Part shown: positions 17,288 through 26,242 of the stretch, in pieces
Layout: each line of letters opens with the position of its first letter
Numbering within the stretch: position 1 is the first letter of the stretch
NCBI RefSeq assembly: GCF_003399445.1
Contig: NZ_QUQO01000001.1
Coordinates: 2,353,001-2,417,000, forward strand
Length of the DNA stretch: 64,000 nucleotides
Direction of reading: 5' to 3'
Origin: Parvularcula marina
GTDB taxonomy: Bacteria; Pseudomonadota; Alphaproteobacteria; Caulobacterales; Parvularculaceae
The notes under the pieces: generated by a model
Database searches by the model: none
What the model was told of the DNA's origin: nothing
What the model saw: the letters and a program-made list of their open reading frames with translations, nothing else
Translations under genes and position numbers: made by a program

Positions 17288-18853
17288 ATGCGTAAACATC
17301 TGTCTGCCGCTGCGATTATGGCCCTGGTCGGAATGGGGGCTCTGCCTGGAGCAACGCCGTTTGCTTCGACAGCTAATGCCGCCACGGCCCAAAGTAATCA
17401 GACGCCGGAGGAAGAACGCCGCCGGGCACGGCTCAGCCTGTCGACCTCGACAGCTCGTGTCCTGCAGGAAGTCTTCAACGACATTAACTCCGAACCGCCG
17501 AACTACGCCAAAGCGATGGATTCGCTGAACCGCCTGTTGAGCCGCGACGGCCTCAGCAAGTTTGACGAATCAACTTCGCTGGAACTACGTGCTGGTATCT
17601 ACGCGCAGCAGGAAAATTATGCCGCTGCTCTTCGCGATTTCGAGCGCATCCTCCAGCTTGATGAGCTGCCTTTCGATCGCCTGAAGCAGATCCGGTATTA
17701 TGTTGCTCAGCTCTATTTCACGCAGGAACGCTACGCTGATGCGATCCGCTTTATGGAGCTTTACCTCGCTGAAGAGGGCAATGTCGAAGATACCAATGCC
17801 TGGTACATCCTTGCTGCTGCATATGTTTCGCAAGGCAATTACCAGAAAGCCCGCCGTCCTGCGGAGCGCGCGCTGCAATATGACGAGAAAAAAGAGAAGA
17901 AGAGCTACGATCTTCTCAACCTGATCTACTCCGAACTCCAACTGAATGCTGAACGCGGCCGTCTCCTCGAAGAGATGGTGGAGCGCTTCCCGAATGAGGA
18001 AGGCTACTGGGCCCAGCTTTCAGGTTCTTACGATGCAGCTGGCCGCCGCAAGGACGCGCTCGCGACACTTGAAGCTGCCTATAATGCCGGTCTCATCACG
18101 GATGAGGACAAGATCATCGCCCTCGCGCAGTACTATTCTTCGCTCGACAACCCCTATCGCGGGGCCAAGCTGATCGAAGAGGAAATGGCGGCTGGTGCCG
18201 TCAAGCGTGACCTCGATAATCTCACTCTTCTTTCTCAGCTCTGGTCCATGTCTCGTGAGCAGGACAAGGCGATTGAAGCCCTTTCTGCTGCGGCACGGAT
18301 CTCACCGTCGGGTGAGCTCTATTACCGCCTTGGCCAGAGCTACATGGCCAGTGAACGCTTCGAAGAAGGCATCCGTGCCCTGAACGAAGCGCTCGAGCGG
18401 GGCGGGTTGTCCGCACAGGACCGCGGGGATATCAACCTGTTGCTCGGCAACGCCTACTTCCAGCTCGATCCGGACTCTGCCGATGGCCGCCGCCGTGCGC
18501 GCCGTGCCTTTGAACGTGCGCTGAACAGCCCGCGTTCGCGGAACTCGGCTCAAGGCTGGATCGCATATATCGACGCTTACGAACGGACACTTCGTCAGCA
18601 GGCGGAAATCGAACGCATCCAGCGCCAGGAACGTCTGCAACGTGAACGCGATCGTTGTGACTCACTGGTTGATCTGGCCGACCTCGGTGGTGCTGTGAAC
18701 GAATCAGATGTCTCTGAATGTCGCGCGCTGATCGCTCGGACGGATGAGCAGGGTCGCCCGCTTGATCCGAACGCTGCTAGCGATGAAGAAGAAGCGGCTG
18801 CAACCGAAGAAGAAGGTGAAGCAGCAGATGAAGAAGCCACCGACGCTGGCTGA
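17288..18853 (+). CDS. Periplasmic TPR protein of the TonB operon
   Basis: 521 residues from ATG 17288, which gives a signal peptide (MRKHLSAAAIMALVGMGALPG...); the frame is open upstream to 17228 but without the signal. The body is a solenoid of about ten TPR-like repeats (for example YAAALRDFERILQLDELPFD, YADAIRFMELYLAEEG, FEEGIRALNEALERGG). A basic coiled region (QAEIERIQRQERLQRERDRC) and a very acidic alanine/glutamate tail (~490-521) end it. TPR proteins often close DUF3450-TtpC-TonB operons and are thought to assist receptor-linked transport. It is followed by a strong terminator. Confidence 0.88.
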   Translation: MRKHLSAAAIMALVGMGALPGATPFASTANAATAQSNQTPEEERRRARLSLSTSTARVLQEVFNDINSEPPNYAKAMDSLNRLLSRDGLSKFDESTSLELRAGIYAQQENYAAALRDFERILQLDELPFDRLKQIRYYVAQLYFTQERYADAIRFMELYLAEEGNVEDTNAWYILAAAYVSQGNYQKARRPAERALQYDEKKEKKSYDLLNLIYSELQLNAERGRLLEEMVERFPNEEGYWAQLSGSYDAAGRRKDALATLEAAYNAGLITDEDKIIALAQYYSSLDNPYRGAKLIEEEMAAGAVKRDLDNLTLLSQLWSMSREQDKAIEALSAAARISPSGELYYRLGQSYMASERFEEGIRALNEALERGGLSAQDRGDINLLLGNAYFQLDPDSADGRRRARRAFERALNSPRSRNSAQGWIAYIDAYERTLRQQAEIERIQRQERLQRERDRCDSLVDLADLGGAVNESDVSECRALIARTDEQGRPLDPNAASDEEEAAATEEEGEAADEEATDAG

Positions 18854-18879
18854 TCTGCTTTTCTTCAATCCAAGATTTG

Positions 18880-18913
18880 AAAACACCGGTTCAGTTGAGC
18901 CGGTGTTTTTTTA
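18880..18913 (+). terminator. Intrinsic terminator of the TonB operon
   Basis: AAAACACCGG...CCGGTGTTTT with a short inner TCA/TGA pair and a run of seven Ts. It lies 27 nt after the TPR gene stop and faces the convergent mnmC gene. Confidence 0.9.
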
Positions 18914-18944
18914 TGTCCGAGGCCAGTTTATAGGGAATTGCGTC

Positions 18945-20705
18945 TCAGCTCTGTCCGCGCCGGCGGCGACGTTCCGCAAATCGTCCGGGGGCAGCGAAGC
19001 ATGAAATGGGCAGAGACAGGGGCGAGACGTCTCCTGTCATTCGGGCAATCAAGTGCCGGGCCAGGATTGGAGCTGTGACAAGCCCGCGAGATCCGAGCCC
19101 CGTCAGGGCAAAAACTCGCCCGCTCTCATCAAGCTCTCCCGCAATAGGATGACGGTCTCGCGTCGTGGCGCGCAAGGATGCGCGCGCCGAGATCCAGTTT
19201 CCGGCTGGTCTATGAAGCAGTGCTTCGGCAGCAACCCGGTTAGCAGCGGAGCTTGCTTCATCGGGTTCGGGTACGTCATCAGCTTGCGCAGGATCATATG
19301 TAGCCCCGGCAATCAGCAGGCTGTCGAGCGGCGCGATATAGGTGCCCTCGGTCAGGATGTGGGGGGGCGCAGGTCCCGCAAATATATCGACCTGCCCACG
19401 AGACGCGGACATGTCTTCTTCGAACCCGGCAAGTTTAGCTGAGCGAGGCCCTGCAGAGACTAGCACTGCATCGCTCTCGACAGTGCCGTCTCTGAGGGTG
19501 AGCGTGATATGCTCACTGGACTGATCAATGGCCTCTACCTGCCCCTGACGGAAGGAACATCCTTCGATCAGTGCAGCGATGGCATCTCGTGGGGAAAGTA
19601 GGGCGGCGGCACCTGCAAGAAGCCGGTCCGCTTCCAGATGCAGCTCGCCGTCTGGCCATAATCCAGTCTCAAGCACACGATGGTAGCGTTCAGTCTCGCC
19701 CTGCATCGCCCCTCCAAAAGCCAAAAGTGCATCGGGAGAGTGATCACCATAAAACCGCCGGGCAAAGAGGAACGCGTCGCGATAGAACCGGGCCGCCGGA
19801 TTATCCTGCGCCTCAAGCCGCGGCATGAGGAGCCCAGCCGGGTTGCCGGAAGCTCCCGCACCGGGGCTCTCCCGATCAATGATCTCAACATCCAACCCGG
19901 CACGCCGCGCCTCGAATGCCGCACATGCTCCGGCGATCCCGGCGCCGATAATCGTCAGCTTCCGGATTTGTGGTGCCGCAGAAGTCTCATCTCCCGGCAT
20001 CCGGCCGGTCAGCATCTCGCGCTTGCGGCCGAAGCCCTGCCGCCGGGCAAGGGTGAAGCCTGCCGCTTCCAGGCTCCGTCGCACGGCGCCCGCGACGGTG
20101 AAGGTCGCAAAGCTGCCGCCCGGCCTTGTATGCGTGGCGGCAAGATGGAGCAGGTCTTCCGACCACATTTCCGGGTTCTGGGCTGGGGAGAAGCCATCAA
20201 GAAACCACGCATCGGCGTGAAAATCCGTTTCCGACAGAACTTCCGTTGCCGGACCGAAACCGAGGGTCAGGCGGACACGGTCCGACAGATCGATCTGCAC
20301 CTGACCGGGCCGGGGGCGGGGATAGGCGCGTGCCAGCCGCTCGGCCCAATCGCCCAGTTCCGGCCAGCGCGTTGTGATGGCGGAGAGGATTCCTCCCAAT
20401 TCTTCCGGGTCCAGCGGAAAGCCTTCAGCAGACCAGAAATGAAGCCGGGCCTCGCTGGGGGCGACTTCTTCAAAAAGATGCGCCGCAGCTAGCAGGTTGA
20501 GCCCCGTGCCAAAGCCCAACTCCCCGATGATAAACGGGCGAGTGCCGGCATGCCGGGCAAACCGCTCGGGTAGATCATTGCCGTCAAGGAAGACGTGCCG
20601 TGTCTCAGCGAGGCCGTCTGCCTCCTGATAATAAATATCGCCGAACTGGTTCGAGCGTAAGGCCTCCCCGTCCCGCGAAATGTCCGGTCGGGGAAGGCGA
20701 CTCAT
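18945..20705 (-). CDS. mnmC: Bifunctional tRNA mnm5s2U modification enzyme MnmC
   Basis: 586 residues. The N-terminal part (~1-240) is the MnmD methyltransferase (RHVFLDGNDLPERF, IGELGFGTGLNLLAA SAM-binding loop, WFLDGFSPAQNPEMW). The C-terminal part is an FAD-dependent oxidase (KLTIIGAGIAGACAAFEARRA dinucleotide-binding motif, GASGNPAGLLMPRL, TGLGSRGLVTAPILA). It converts cmnm5 to nm5 and then mnm5 at the wobble uridine of tRNAs. ATG 20703-20705 overlaps the TGA of the upstream transglycosylase (ATGA), so the two are translationally coupled. The open frame up to 20777 is shadow. Confidence 0.93.
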   Translation of the reverse strand: MSRLPRPDISRDGEALRSNQFGDIYYQEADGLAETRHVFLDGNDLPERFARHAGTRPFIIGELGFGTGLNLLAAAHLFEEVAPSEARLHFWSAEGFPLDPEELGGILSAITTRWPELGDWAERLARAYPRPRPGQVQIDLSDRVRLTLGFGPATEVLSETDFHADAWFLDGFSPAQNPEMWSEDLLHLAATHTRPGGSFATFTVAGAVRRSLEAAGFTLARRQGFGRKREMLTGRMPGDETSAAPQIRKLTIIGAGIAGACAAFEARRAGLDVEIIDRESPGAGASGNPAGLLMPRLEAQDNPAARFYRDAFLFARRFYGDHSPDALLAFGGAMQGETERYHRVLETGLWPDGELHLEADRLLAGAAALLSPRDAIAALIEGCSFRQGQVEAIDQSSEHITLTLRDGTVESDAVLVSAGPRSAKLAGFEEDMSASRGQVDIFAGPAPPHILTEGTYIAPLDSLLIAGATYDPAQADDVPEPDEASSAANRVAAEALLHRPAGNWISARASLRATTRDRHPIAGELDESGRVFALTGLGSRGLVTAPILARHLIARMTGDVSPLSLPISCFAAPGRFAERRRRRGQS

Positions 20706-21910
20706 CCGGCCTGCATGGCAGCAAGGGTTTTGGCCGAGGCATAGCCGTCGGCGGCCACGCCTTGATCCTTTTGCCACTGGCGGATCGCAGCCTGCGTACC
20801 AGCACCGATAATACCGTCTACAGGACCGGGGTTGTAGCCTTTTGCGGTCAAAACTTCCTGAAGCATCTTCCGCTCACTGAGCGACAGCGGCCGGTCATCG
20901 CGCGGCCACTCAGCGGAGAGGGGCTGGCCCCGTCCGGCGATTGCATCGGACAGCCGCCCGATGCCCAGCGCGTAGGAGGTCGAGTTGTTGTACTTCATGA
21001 TCGCCCGGAAATTATCGAGCACCATGAAGGCGGGGCCGTTTGCGCCGGCTGGAACAATGACAGAAGCGCTAGCGTTGAAATCCGCCTTATCAGCAAGGCT
21101 GCCGGTGGGGAGTGCAACGCCTAGCTGATGCCAGCTGCTGACAGTTTTCTCGGTCCGAAGGCTCGCTTGTGAGTAGTCAAACCCGTCCGGCAGGGTCACT
21201 TCAAATCCCCATGGCTGATCAGCCTTATAGCCTGATTTGGCCAGATAGTTGGCGGTCGAAGCAAAGACATCTTCATGATCAGCCCACAGATCTTTTAGGC
21301 CATCACCATTTTCATCAATGGCAAAGGCAAGATAGGTGGTCGGGATGAACTGGGTCTGACCCATTGCGCCGGCCCATGAGCCTTTGAGCTGGTCACGACG
21401 CGCGTAGCCGTCCTGAATAATTGTCAGGGCCCCGATCAGCTGGGACTTGCCGAAACTCTGCCGTCGTCCGTCATAGGCCAGCGTTGAGAGCGCCGAGATC
21501 ACGTCATGGCTGCCGAGGATCGCGCCATAAGAGCTCTCCAGCCCCCAGATCGCGCCGATGATTTCCTTGTCGACGCCATATTTGGCCTCGACCTTATCGA
21601 GGATCGCGGCGCGCGCAGCAGTGTTGTTCAGCCCGTCGGAGATGCGCCGGTCGGACACGGCGCTGTCGAGGTAAGTCCAGATGGCCTGTGCAAATTCGGG
21701 CTGATTATTATTACGATCAACGACGATTTGCATCGGTTTCGCACTTGCCATCTCGCGATCATAGACTTCCGCCGAAATGCCTTTCGCCATGGCTTCTGCC
21801 TTGAACGAGGTGATGAAGGCGTCGTATTTCGCCTGGTCGATTTCCTGCGCTGATGCGCCCGAAATCCCGGCCAGCAATGCCGCCCAAATCCCAATGGCCC
21901 GTTTCGTCAT
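20702..21910 (-). CDS. Lytic murein transglycosylase (MltB-type) with peptidoglycan-binding domain
   Basis: 402 residues from ATG 21908-21910, giving a signal peptide (MTKRAIGIWAALLAGISGASAQ); the open frame to 22045 is not used. The catalytic domain (~25-320) carries IWGLESSYGAILGSHDVISA (catalytic Glu in GLESS), GSWAGAMGQTQFIPTTYL and ANYLAKSGY. A C-terminal PG_binding_1 domain follows (~335-400; LTAKGYNPGPVDGIIGAGTQ). It cleaves glycan strands to 1,6-anhydro-muropeptides during wall remodelling. Coupled to mnmC through the ATGA overlap, with no obvious functional link. Confidence 0.93.
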   Translation of the reverse strand: MTKRAIGIWAALLAGISGASAQEIDQAKYDAFITSFKAEAMAKGISAEVYDREMASAKPMQIVVDRNNNQPEFAQAIWTYLDSAVSDRRISDGLNNTAARAAILDKVEAKYGVDKEIIGAIWGLESSYGAILGSHDVISALSTLAYDGRRQSFGKSQLIGALTIIQDGYARRDQLKGSWAGAMGQTQFIPTTYLAFAIDENGDGLKDLWADHEDVFASTANYLAKSGYKADQPWGFEVTLPDGFDYSQASLRTEKTVSSWHQLGVALPTGSLADKADFNASASVIVPAGANGPAFMVLDNFRAIMKYNNSTSYALGIGRLSDAIAGRGQPLSAEWPRDDRPLSLSERKMLQEVLTAKGYNPGPVDGIIGAGTQAAIRQWQKDQGVAADGYASAKTLAAMQAG

Positions 21911-22043
21911 CTGGAACTCCCGCTTGTTCGAACCCCTTCCTAACAAAGCCCGCCCGCCCGTGCCAATGAGAAGCGTGAGAGGTTGAGGCGCGTGCCGGGC
22001 GCCTGCAAAAGGGGCGGCGTCATTGTTGTAAACGGTTCGTGCC

Positions 22044-22790
22044 ATGCCCGCTCTCGCCCGTCAGGATCTGCCCGTCATCGCTTGTGTGACGGCCTATAAC
22101 GAGGCCGAAACGATCGGCGCGATCCTTGAGACGCTCAAACAGGTGAACGGCATCACCCGGGTGCAGGTCGTCGATGACTGCTCCGAGGATGCAACCGCCG
22201 AGATCGCCCGAGCCGCCGGGGTGAAGGTGATCAGCCTGCCGGAAAAAGTGCCGGTGGGGCAGGCGATCATGCATCATCTTGAGGGGATGGAGCCCGAAGC
22301 CATCGTCCTGTGGTGTGATGCTGACCTTGTGGGCCTCGAGCCCGGGCATATGCAGACCCTGATCGATTCGTTCCGTGAGGGGACAAGAATGCAGGTGACC
22401 AGCTCCCGCGGCGTACCGCCCAACTGGCCGGGATGGGCACGCAATGGCGCGGTGAAGGCTTTCTGGGGCTGGCTCTTCGGGCCGATCTCGGGCGAGCGGG
22501 CGATCCTTAAATCCGATTTCGAGGCAGCGATTGCGCTCGCGTCAAAACTGGAATGGGCGGAGATGATGCGCGGTTACGGCATCGTTCTCTTTCTCAACTG
22601 GTATGCGCGTGCCTATGGCGGCGGCTCGGAGGTGAAGTACTTCGATACCCTTCGCCAGCGGCAGAAATATCAAAAATGGAAGACCGGCAACCCGGTCGGC
22701 CAGATGTTCCGTCAATGGGGGGAGTTCATCCGTGTCTGGATGAAGATCAGGCTGAATGCCGGACGGATTAGAAAGCTGGCAGGGCTGTAG
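22044..22790 (+). CDS. Family 2 glycosyltransferase
   Basis: 248 residues with the GT-A entry motif VIACVTAYNEAETIGAILETL (~11-31), VQVVDDCSEDATAEIARAAG, and a DXD-like CDAD (VLWCDADLVGLEPGH, ~90). The second half (GPISGERAILKSDFEAAIAL) fits polyprenol-phosphate or glucosyl-phosphoglycerate-type transferases; there is no membrane segment. Acceptor unknown. It starts divergently from the transglycosylase. Confidence 0.83.
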   Translation: MPALARQDLPVIACVTAYNEAETIGAILETLKQVNGITRVQVVDDCSEDATAEIARAAGVKVISLPEKVPVGQAIMHHLEGMEPEAIVLWCDADLVGLEPGHMQTLIDSFREGTRMQVTSSRGVPPNWPGWARNGAVKAFWGWLFGPISGERAILKSDFEAAIALASKLEWAEMMRGYGIVLFLNWYARAYGGGSEVKYFDTLRQRQKYQKWKTGNPVGQMFRQWGEFIRVWMKIRLNAGRIRKLAGL

Positions 22791-22806
22791 GTGCTATTAG
22801 GCTGCC

Positions 22807-23199
22807 TTAGCTGTGTCGTCTCAGGCGCAGAACGTGCCCCGTGGCAATCAGCAGCGCGCCGGTCACGGTCAGCAGCCGCTCATAATCCTCAACCGCCTCG
22901 ATGAAGGCGCCCAAAAGAAGGAAGCCGAGACCTGCGAGGATCAGCGGGAAGAATGCTCTCTCGCGTCCCGTTTTCTGCCGCAGGAGGACCGCGAAAAGCG
23001 ACAGCGGCACGGCAGTCAGCGCCATCATTTGGTGGATGAGGTGATTGTCGGAAATCGTCCCGACGAGCGGCAGGAACCCTGCGAGTATGGGAAGCGCAAG
23101 GCAGTGCATAATGCAAAGGCCAGAGAGCCCCGCAGCCCCCAGATCGATCAGGCGGGAGGAATGGCCTGAGCAGGGATAGGCGGCAGGGTTTTCGGACAT
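22807..23199 (-). CDS. MerC-domain membrane protein
   Basis: 130 residues with four predicted membrane helices (AAGLSGLCIMHCLALPILAGF, MMALTAVPLSLFAVLL, FFPLILAGLGFLLLGAF, LTVTGALLIATGHVL). The CIMHC pair in helix 1 is the MerC metal-handling signature. MerC imports mercuric ion in mer operons, but stand-alone MerC-domain proteins often sit in zinc or iron regulons; no mer genes are nearby. A perfect 17-bp palindrome lies 59 nt upstream of the start. Confidence 0.8.
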   Translation of the reverse strand: MSENPAAYPCSGHSSRLIDLGAAGLSGLCIMHCLALPILAGFLPLVGTISDNHLIHQMMALTAVPLSLFAVLLRQKTGRERAFFPLILAGLGFLLLGAFIEAVEDYERLLTVTGALLIATGHVLRLRRHS

Positions 23200-23257
23200 A
23201 GGGAACTCAACGCAACAGGGATAGGGCGGCGCCCTTGGATGGTGCCTCAGATAGTGA

Positions 23258-23274
23258 GCGTGATAGTATCACGC
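23258..23274. promoter_or_regulatory. Perfect palindrome upstream of the MerC-like gene
   Basis: GCGTGATA-G-TATCACGC, 8-bp arms around one base, ending 59 nt before the start codon. Size and symmetry suit a dimeric regulator, plausibly a metalloregulator given the gene. I cannot name the protein; it is not a standard Fur, Zur or Irr consensus that I can vouch for. Confidence 0.5.
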
Positions 23275-23413
23275 AAGTCTTTACAGTGGTTAAATTTGGG
23301 GACGCGCAGTTTAATCGGCCGATCCGTAATGACGATGACGCGATCAGGCAGGGGGTATTGAGCGAGGGCGAAATCCGCGTGCGTTCTTGTTCAGATCACA
23401 CAAACCTTGGAGC

Positions 23414-24142
23414 TTACCTTTCGCCAATCTGAAATTCGATAGATGACGTGATGTCAGTATGAGCAGCGGGTTTTCCGTCAATCATCCGGGGGGCGTAAGT
23501 CCATCTTTCCACCGAGCGGATTGCAGCCTTTTCGAAGCATTTACTCGAGCTGCCCAGTATTCTCGTATTCACCGGTTTTCCCTCTGGGGAAACATCGAAG
23601 GCAACAACCACCCGTTCGAGCCTGAAGTCGGCGCTTCGGATACAGTCTCTGAAATCGTTTAGAGCAGGTGGTTTCCGGCGTTCGGGAACGGCATCATTGC
23701 CTGTTTTCCTCCGGACAATGATGGCCTCACGAAGCCTGATCAAATATTCTTCCTTGTTCGCTTCGTTTTCGTCGAAAAGCTGGTATTTCAACGTGGCGTT
23801 CATTTGCAGCGGGGCGCCGCGTTTCGGTTTCGGGATCGATCGCGGGTTATAGATCCAAAGCCCCACCATTTTAGTGGCGGAGTCCTCAAGGCATGGATCG
23901 GTCGAGGAGGAAACTTCCAGATCAATCGTCCTCCCCGTCCGGGTCAATCCGTATGCGACATCGACGCTACCGACGTACCCGTCTTCGGGTATCGCGTCTG
24001 GGGCAACGCAGTGAAGATACATGCCGAGTGGTGGGGCCGGCTGTTGTAGGGGTTCTGGAGTTTTCTCTTCCGCTGCAAATGCAGGAGCAATGCTCATGCA
24101 GCTCAACAGAAGTGTGGTGATGCCCAATATACTGCGCCGCAT
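23414..24142 (-). CDS. Secreted protein with tandem TonB-C-like domains
   Basis: 242 residues with a signal peptide (MRRSILGITTLLLSCMSIAPAFA) but no membrane anchor or proline linker. The C-terminal half (~160-242: DCIRSADFRLERVVVAFDVSPE, CFEKAAIRSVERWTYAPRM) closely matches the TonB domain at 16502-17116, including cysteines 35 residues apart (C167, C202; C128, C163 in TonB). The N-terminal half (~38-125: LHCVAPD..., CLEDSATKMVGLWIYNPR) is a diverged copy with C45 and C84. A soluble double TonB domain is unusual. It may bind TonB boxes without energising them, or be a remnant of duplication. Stands alone. Confidence 0.82.
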   Translation of the reverse strand: MRRSILGITTLLLSCMSIAPAFAAEEKTPEPLQQPAPPLGMYLHCVAPDAIPEDGYVGSVDVAYGLTRTGRTIDLEVSSSTDPCLEDSATKMVGLWIYNPRSIPKPKRGAPLQMNATLKYQLFDENEANKEEYLIRLREAIIVRRKTGNDAVPERRKPPALNDFRDCIRSADFRLERVVVAFDVSPEGKPVNTRILGSSSKCFEKAAIRSVERWTYAPRMIDGKPAAHTDITSSIEFQIGER

Positions 24143-24233
24143 GTCTCCCCCTCCATTCGCCAGTTGATGGCGATATGGGGAGCTTAACTTGAGGATGACT
24201 TCACTTCAACTGAAGGGTGAGTTGGGGGCTGCC

Positions 24234-25388
24234 TCACCCCCGCTCCTCAAGGAACCGCCGTGCAAGGCTCACCCAGTAGCGGACGCCGGGTTCCAGGATC
24301 TCGTCATTGAAATCATAGCGGTCATGGTGGAGGCCGAAATTCTCCCCCGCCGGATGGTCATTGCCGAGCCAGACATAGGCGCCGGGTTTGGCCTCCAGCA
24401 TGGCGCCGAAATCCTCTGACCCCATTGAGGGGTCAACGCCCTCCACAATCGCATCGGGGCCAAGGGCATCGCCTGCCGCGCGTTTGGCCAGCGCGGTTTC
24501 GGCCTCACTGTTCACGGTTGCGACATAGCGCTGGTCGTAATCAACCGATGCCGTCAGCCCGGCGGTCGTCGCGACGGCTTCAGCCATTTCAGCCATCACA
24601 TCCCGGATGACGCTGCGCGCCTCATCATGGAACGTCCGTACACAGCCGCGAATGATGGATTCAGCGGGCAGGACGTTATAGGCATCCCCGCCATGGATCT
24701 GGGTCACGCTGACGACGGCGGGGTGCAGCGGATTGACCCGGCGCGAGACGAGGGTCTGAAGCTCCGTGACCAGCTGCGCGGCGGCGACTAGCGTATCGGT
24801 GCCCAGATGCGGCATGGCGGCATGGGCGCCGCGCCCGGTGAGGCGAATCTCGAAAATATCATAGGCGGCCATCATCGGCCCTGCCCGCACGGTGAACTGC
24901 CCTGCGGGCAGGCCCGGCCAGTTATGCAGGCCAAAGACCGCATCGACGGGGAAGCGCTCGAAGAGCCCATCCTCGATCATCGCGATGGCGCCGCCTTCAT
25001 TTTCCTCCGCTGGCTGAAAGATGAAGGTGATCGTGCCCGCCCAGTCATCCATTGCGGCGAGTTCCCGCGCGGCCCCGAGCAGCATGGTCGTGTGCCCGTC
25101 ATGCCCGCAGGCATGCATCTTTCCGTCATGGGTCGAGGCGTGGCTGAACTCATTCTTCTCGCGGATCGGCAGGGCATCCATATCGGCGCGTAAGCCCACA
25201 TTGGGGCCATCGCCACGCTTGAGAACCCCGACAACGCCCGTGCCGCCAATGCCGGTCGTCACCTCAATACCGAAAGAGGTGAGGAGGTCCGCGACCATCT
25301 TTGCCGTCTCGACCTCCTCAAAGGCGGTCTCGGGATGGGCGTGAAGGTGGCGGCGCCAGCGGATCAGGTCTTCTGTGTCACTCATCAT
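24234..25388 (-). CDS. M20-family amidohydrolase (hippurate hydrolase-like)
   Basis: 384 residues of the M20D type. Metal-ligand motifs: MHACGHDGHTTMLLGAARE (~89-107), FQPAEENEGGAIAMIEDGLF (~125; catalytic Glu pair), GLHNWPGLPAG and the C-terminal MGSEDFGAMLEAKPG and HHDRYDFNDEIL. Such enzymes hydrolyse N-acyl amino acids or IAA conjugates; the substrate cannot be told. No signal peptide, so cytoplasmic. Confidence 0.92.
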   Translation of the reverse strand: MMSDTEDLIRWRRHLHAHPETAFEEVETAKMVADLLTSFGIEVTTGIGGTGVVGVLKRGDGPNVGLRADMDALPIREKNEFSHASTHDGKMHACGHDGHTTMLLGAARELAAMDDWAGTITFIFQPAEENEGGAIAMIEDGLFERFPVDAVFGLHNWPGLPAGQFTVRAGPMMAAYDIFEIRLTGRGAHAAMPHLGTDTLVAAAQLVTELQTLVSRRVNPLHPAVVSVTQIHGGDAYNVLPAESIIRGCVRTFHDEARSVIRDVMAEMAEAVATTAGLTASVDYDQRYVATVNSEAETALAKRAAGDALGPDAIVEGVDPSMGSEDFGAMLEAKPGAYVWLGNDHPAGENFGLHHDRYDFNDEILEPGVRYWVSLARRFLEERG

Positions 25389-25429
25389 CCGAGCATGGAC
25401 CGCATGGGCGCAAATGTCATCGCCTCTGA

Positions 25430-26140
25430 TCAGGCGGCGCTGTCCTCAGCATCCAGCAGGCGGGCCCGCAGGCGCGCGCGGACAAAGGTGATCGGGATGA
25501 CGATGGTGCGCAGGATCGCGAGCACAAAGGCGAGGCCATAAATGCGGATGCCGGAGAGAAAGACGTCGCCATCCTCCGTGAACGCCGTCAGCCGGTCTTC
25601 GGCAATGTAGCTGGTGATCCCTTTCAGATTGTCCGACCCCAGAAAAAACAGAAAATAGCCTAAGGAGCCGGCAATCCCTTCGCGCACGAATATGTCGATG
25701 GCTTCCCACGTTGTCATGTTGCCGAAGAGGGTTTCCTGCGCTGCGCGCGGGGCGGCGGCATAGCTTGCGCCGAGAAGGGCGAAGATCACAAGGAAGAGGG
25801 TGAGCCGGGCTGCATTGGCCCCCGAAAGGAGCGCGACCGTCTGGCCGGGACGAAGGCGCCGCAGGAGCGAGGCGCGCTTTACGCTCTCATTGTCCACCTT
25901 GGGGATGAGGTCGGGGAAGGTCGTGCTGATAATGCTGATGACCTTGGCGATGATATCGGCGAGGACGACCGCCAGCATGATTAGGAAAAAGGCCGAGGCG
26001 GCGCTGAAATTCTCGATCAGGGCAGAGATCGTGCCCGACCAACCAAGCGCGGCCACAATCCCGATCAGGATGATAGAGGAGAGCGTTCCCGCCGCGATCC
26101 GCTTGATAAGGTCAATGATTCCCAGCATTTCGGCCCCCAT
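25430..26140 (-). CDS. Multi-pass membrane protein of unknown family
   Basis: 236 residues from ATG 26138-26140 (the frame also has a GTG at 26155 and an ATG at 26128). About five hydrophobic stretches are visible: TLSSIILIGIVAALGW, ASAFFLIMLAVVLADIIAKVI, AARLTLFLVIFALLGASY, IAGSLGYFLFFLGSD and IYGLAFVLAILRTIVIPI. It ends with a basic-then-acidic tail (VRARLRARLLDAEDSAA). I do not recognise the family. It is 41 nt from the amidohydrolase on the same strand, so possibly co-transcribed. Confidence 0.7.
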   Translation of the reverse strand: MGAEMLGIIDLIKRIAAGTLSSIILIGIVAALGWSGTISALIENFSAASAFFLIMLAVVLADIIAKVISIISTTFPDLIPKVDNESVKRASLLRRLRPGQTVALLSGANAARLTLFLVIFALLGASYAAAPRAAQETLFGNMTTWEAIDIFVREGIAGSLGYFLFFLGSDNLKGITSYIAEDRLTAFTEDGDVFLSGIRIYGLAFVLAILRTIVIPITFVRARLRARLLDAEDSAA

Positions 26141-26242
26141 GCCGTCTCGTCCCACAAGGGGGACGCTACAGGCTGGCGCCCGGTGTCACAAGGTGATCTA
26201 TGTTATCAAACAGGCGGCGCCTATAAGGTGTGTGCCTGCGGA

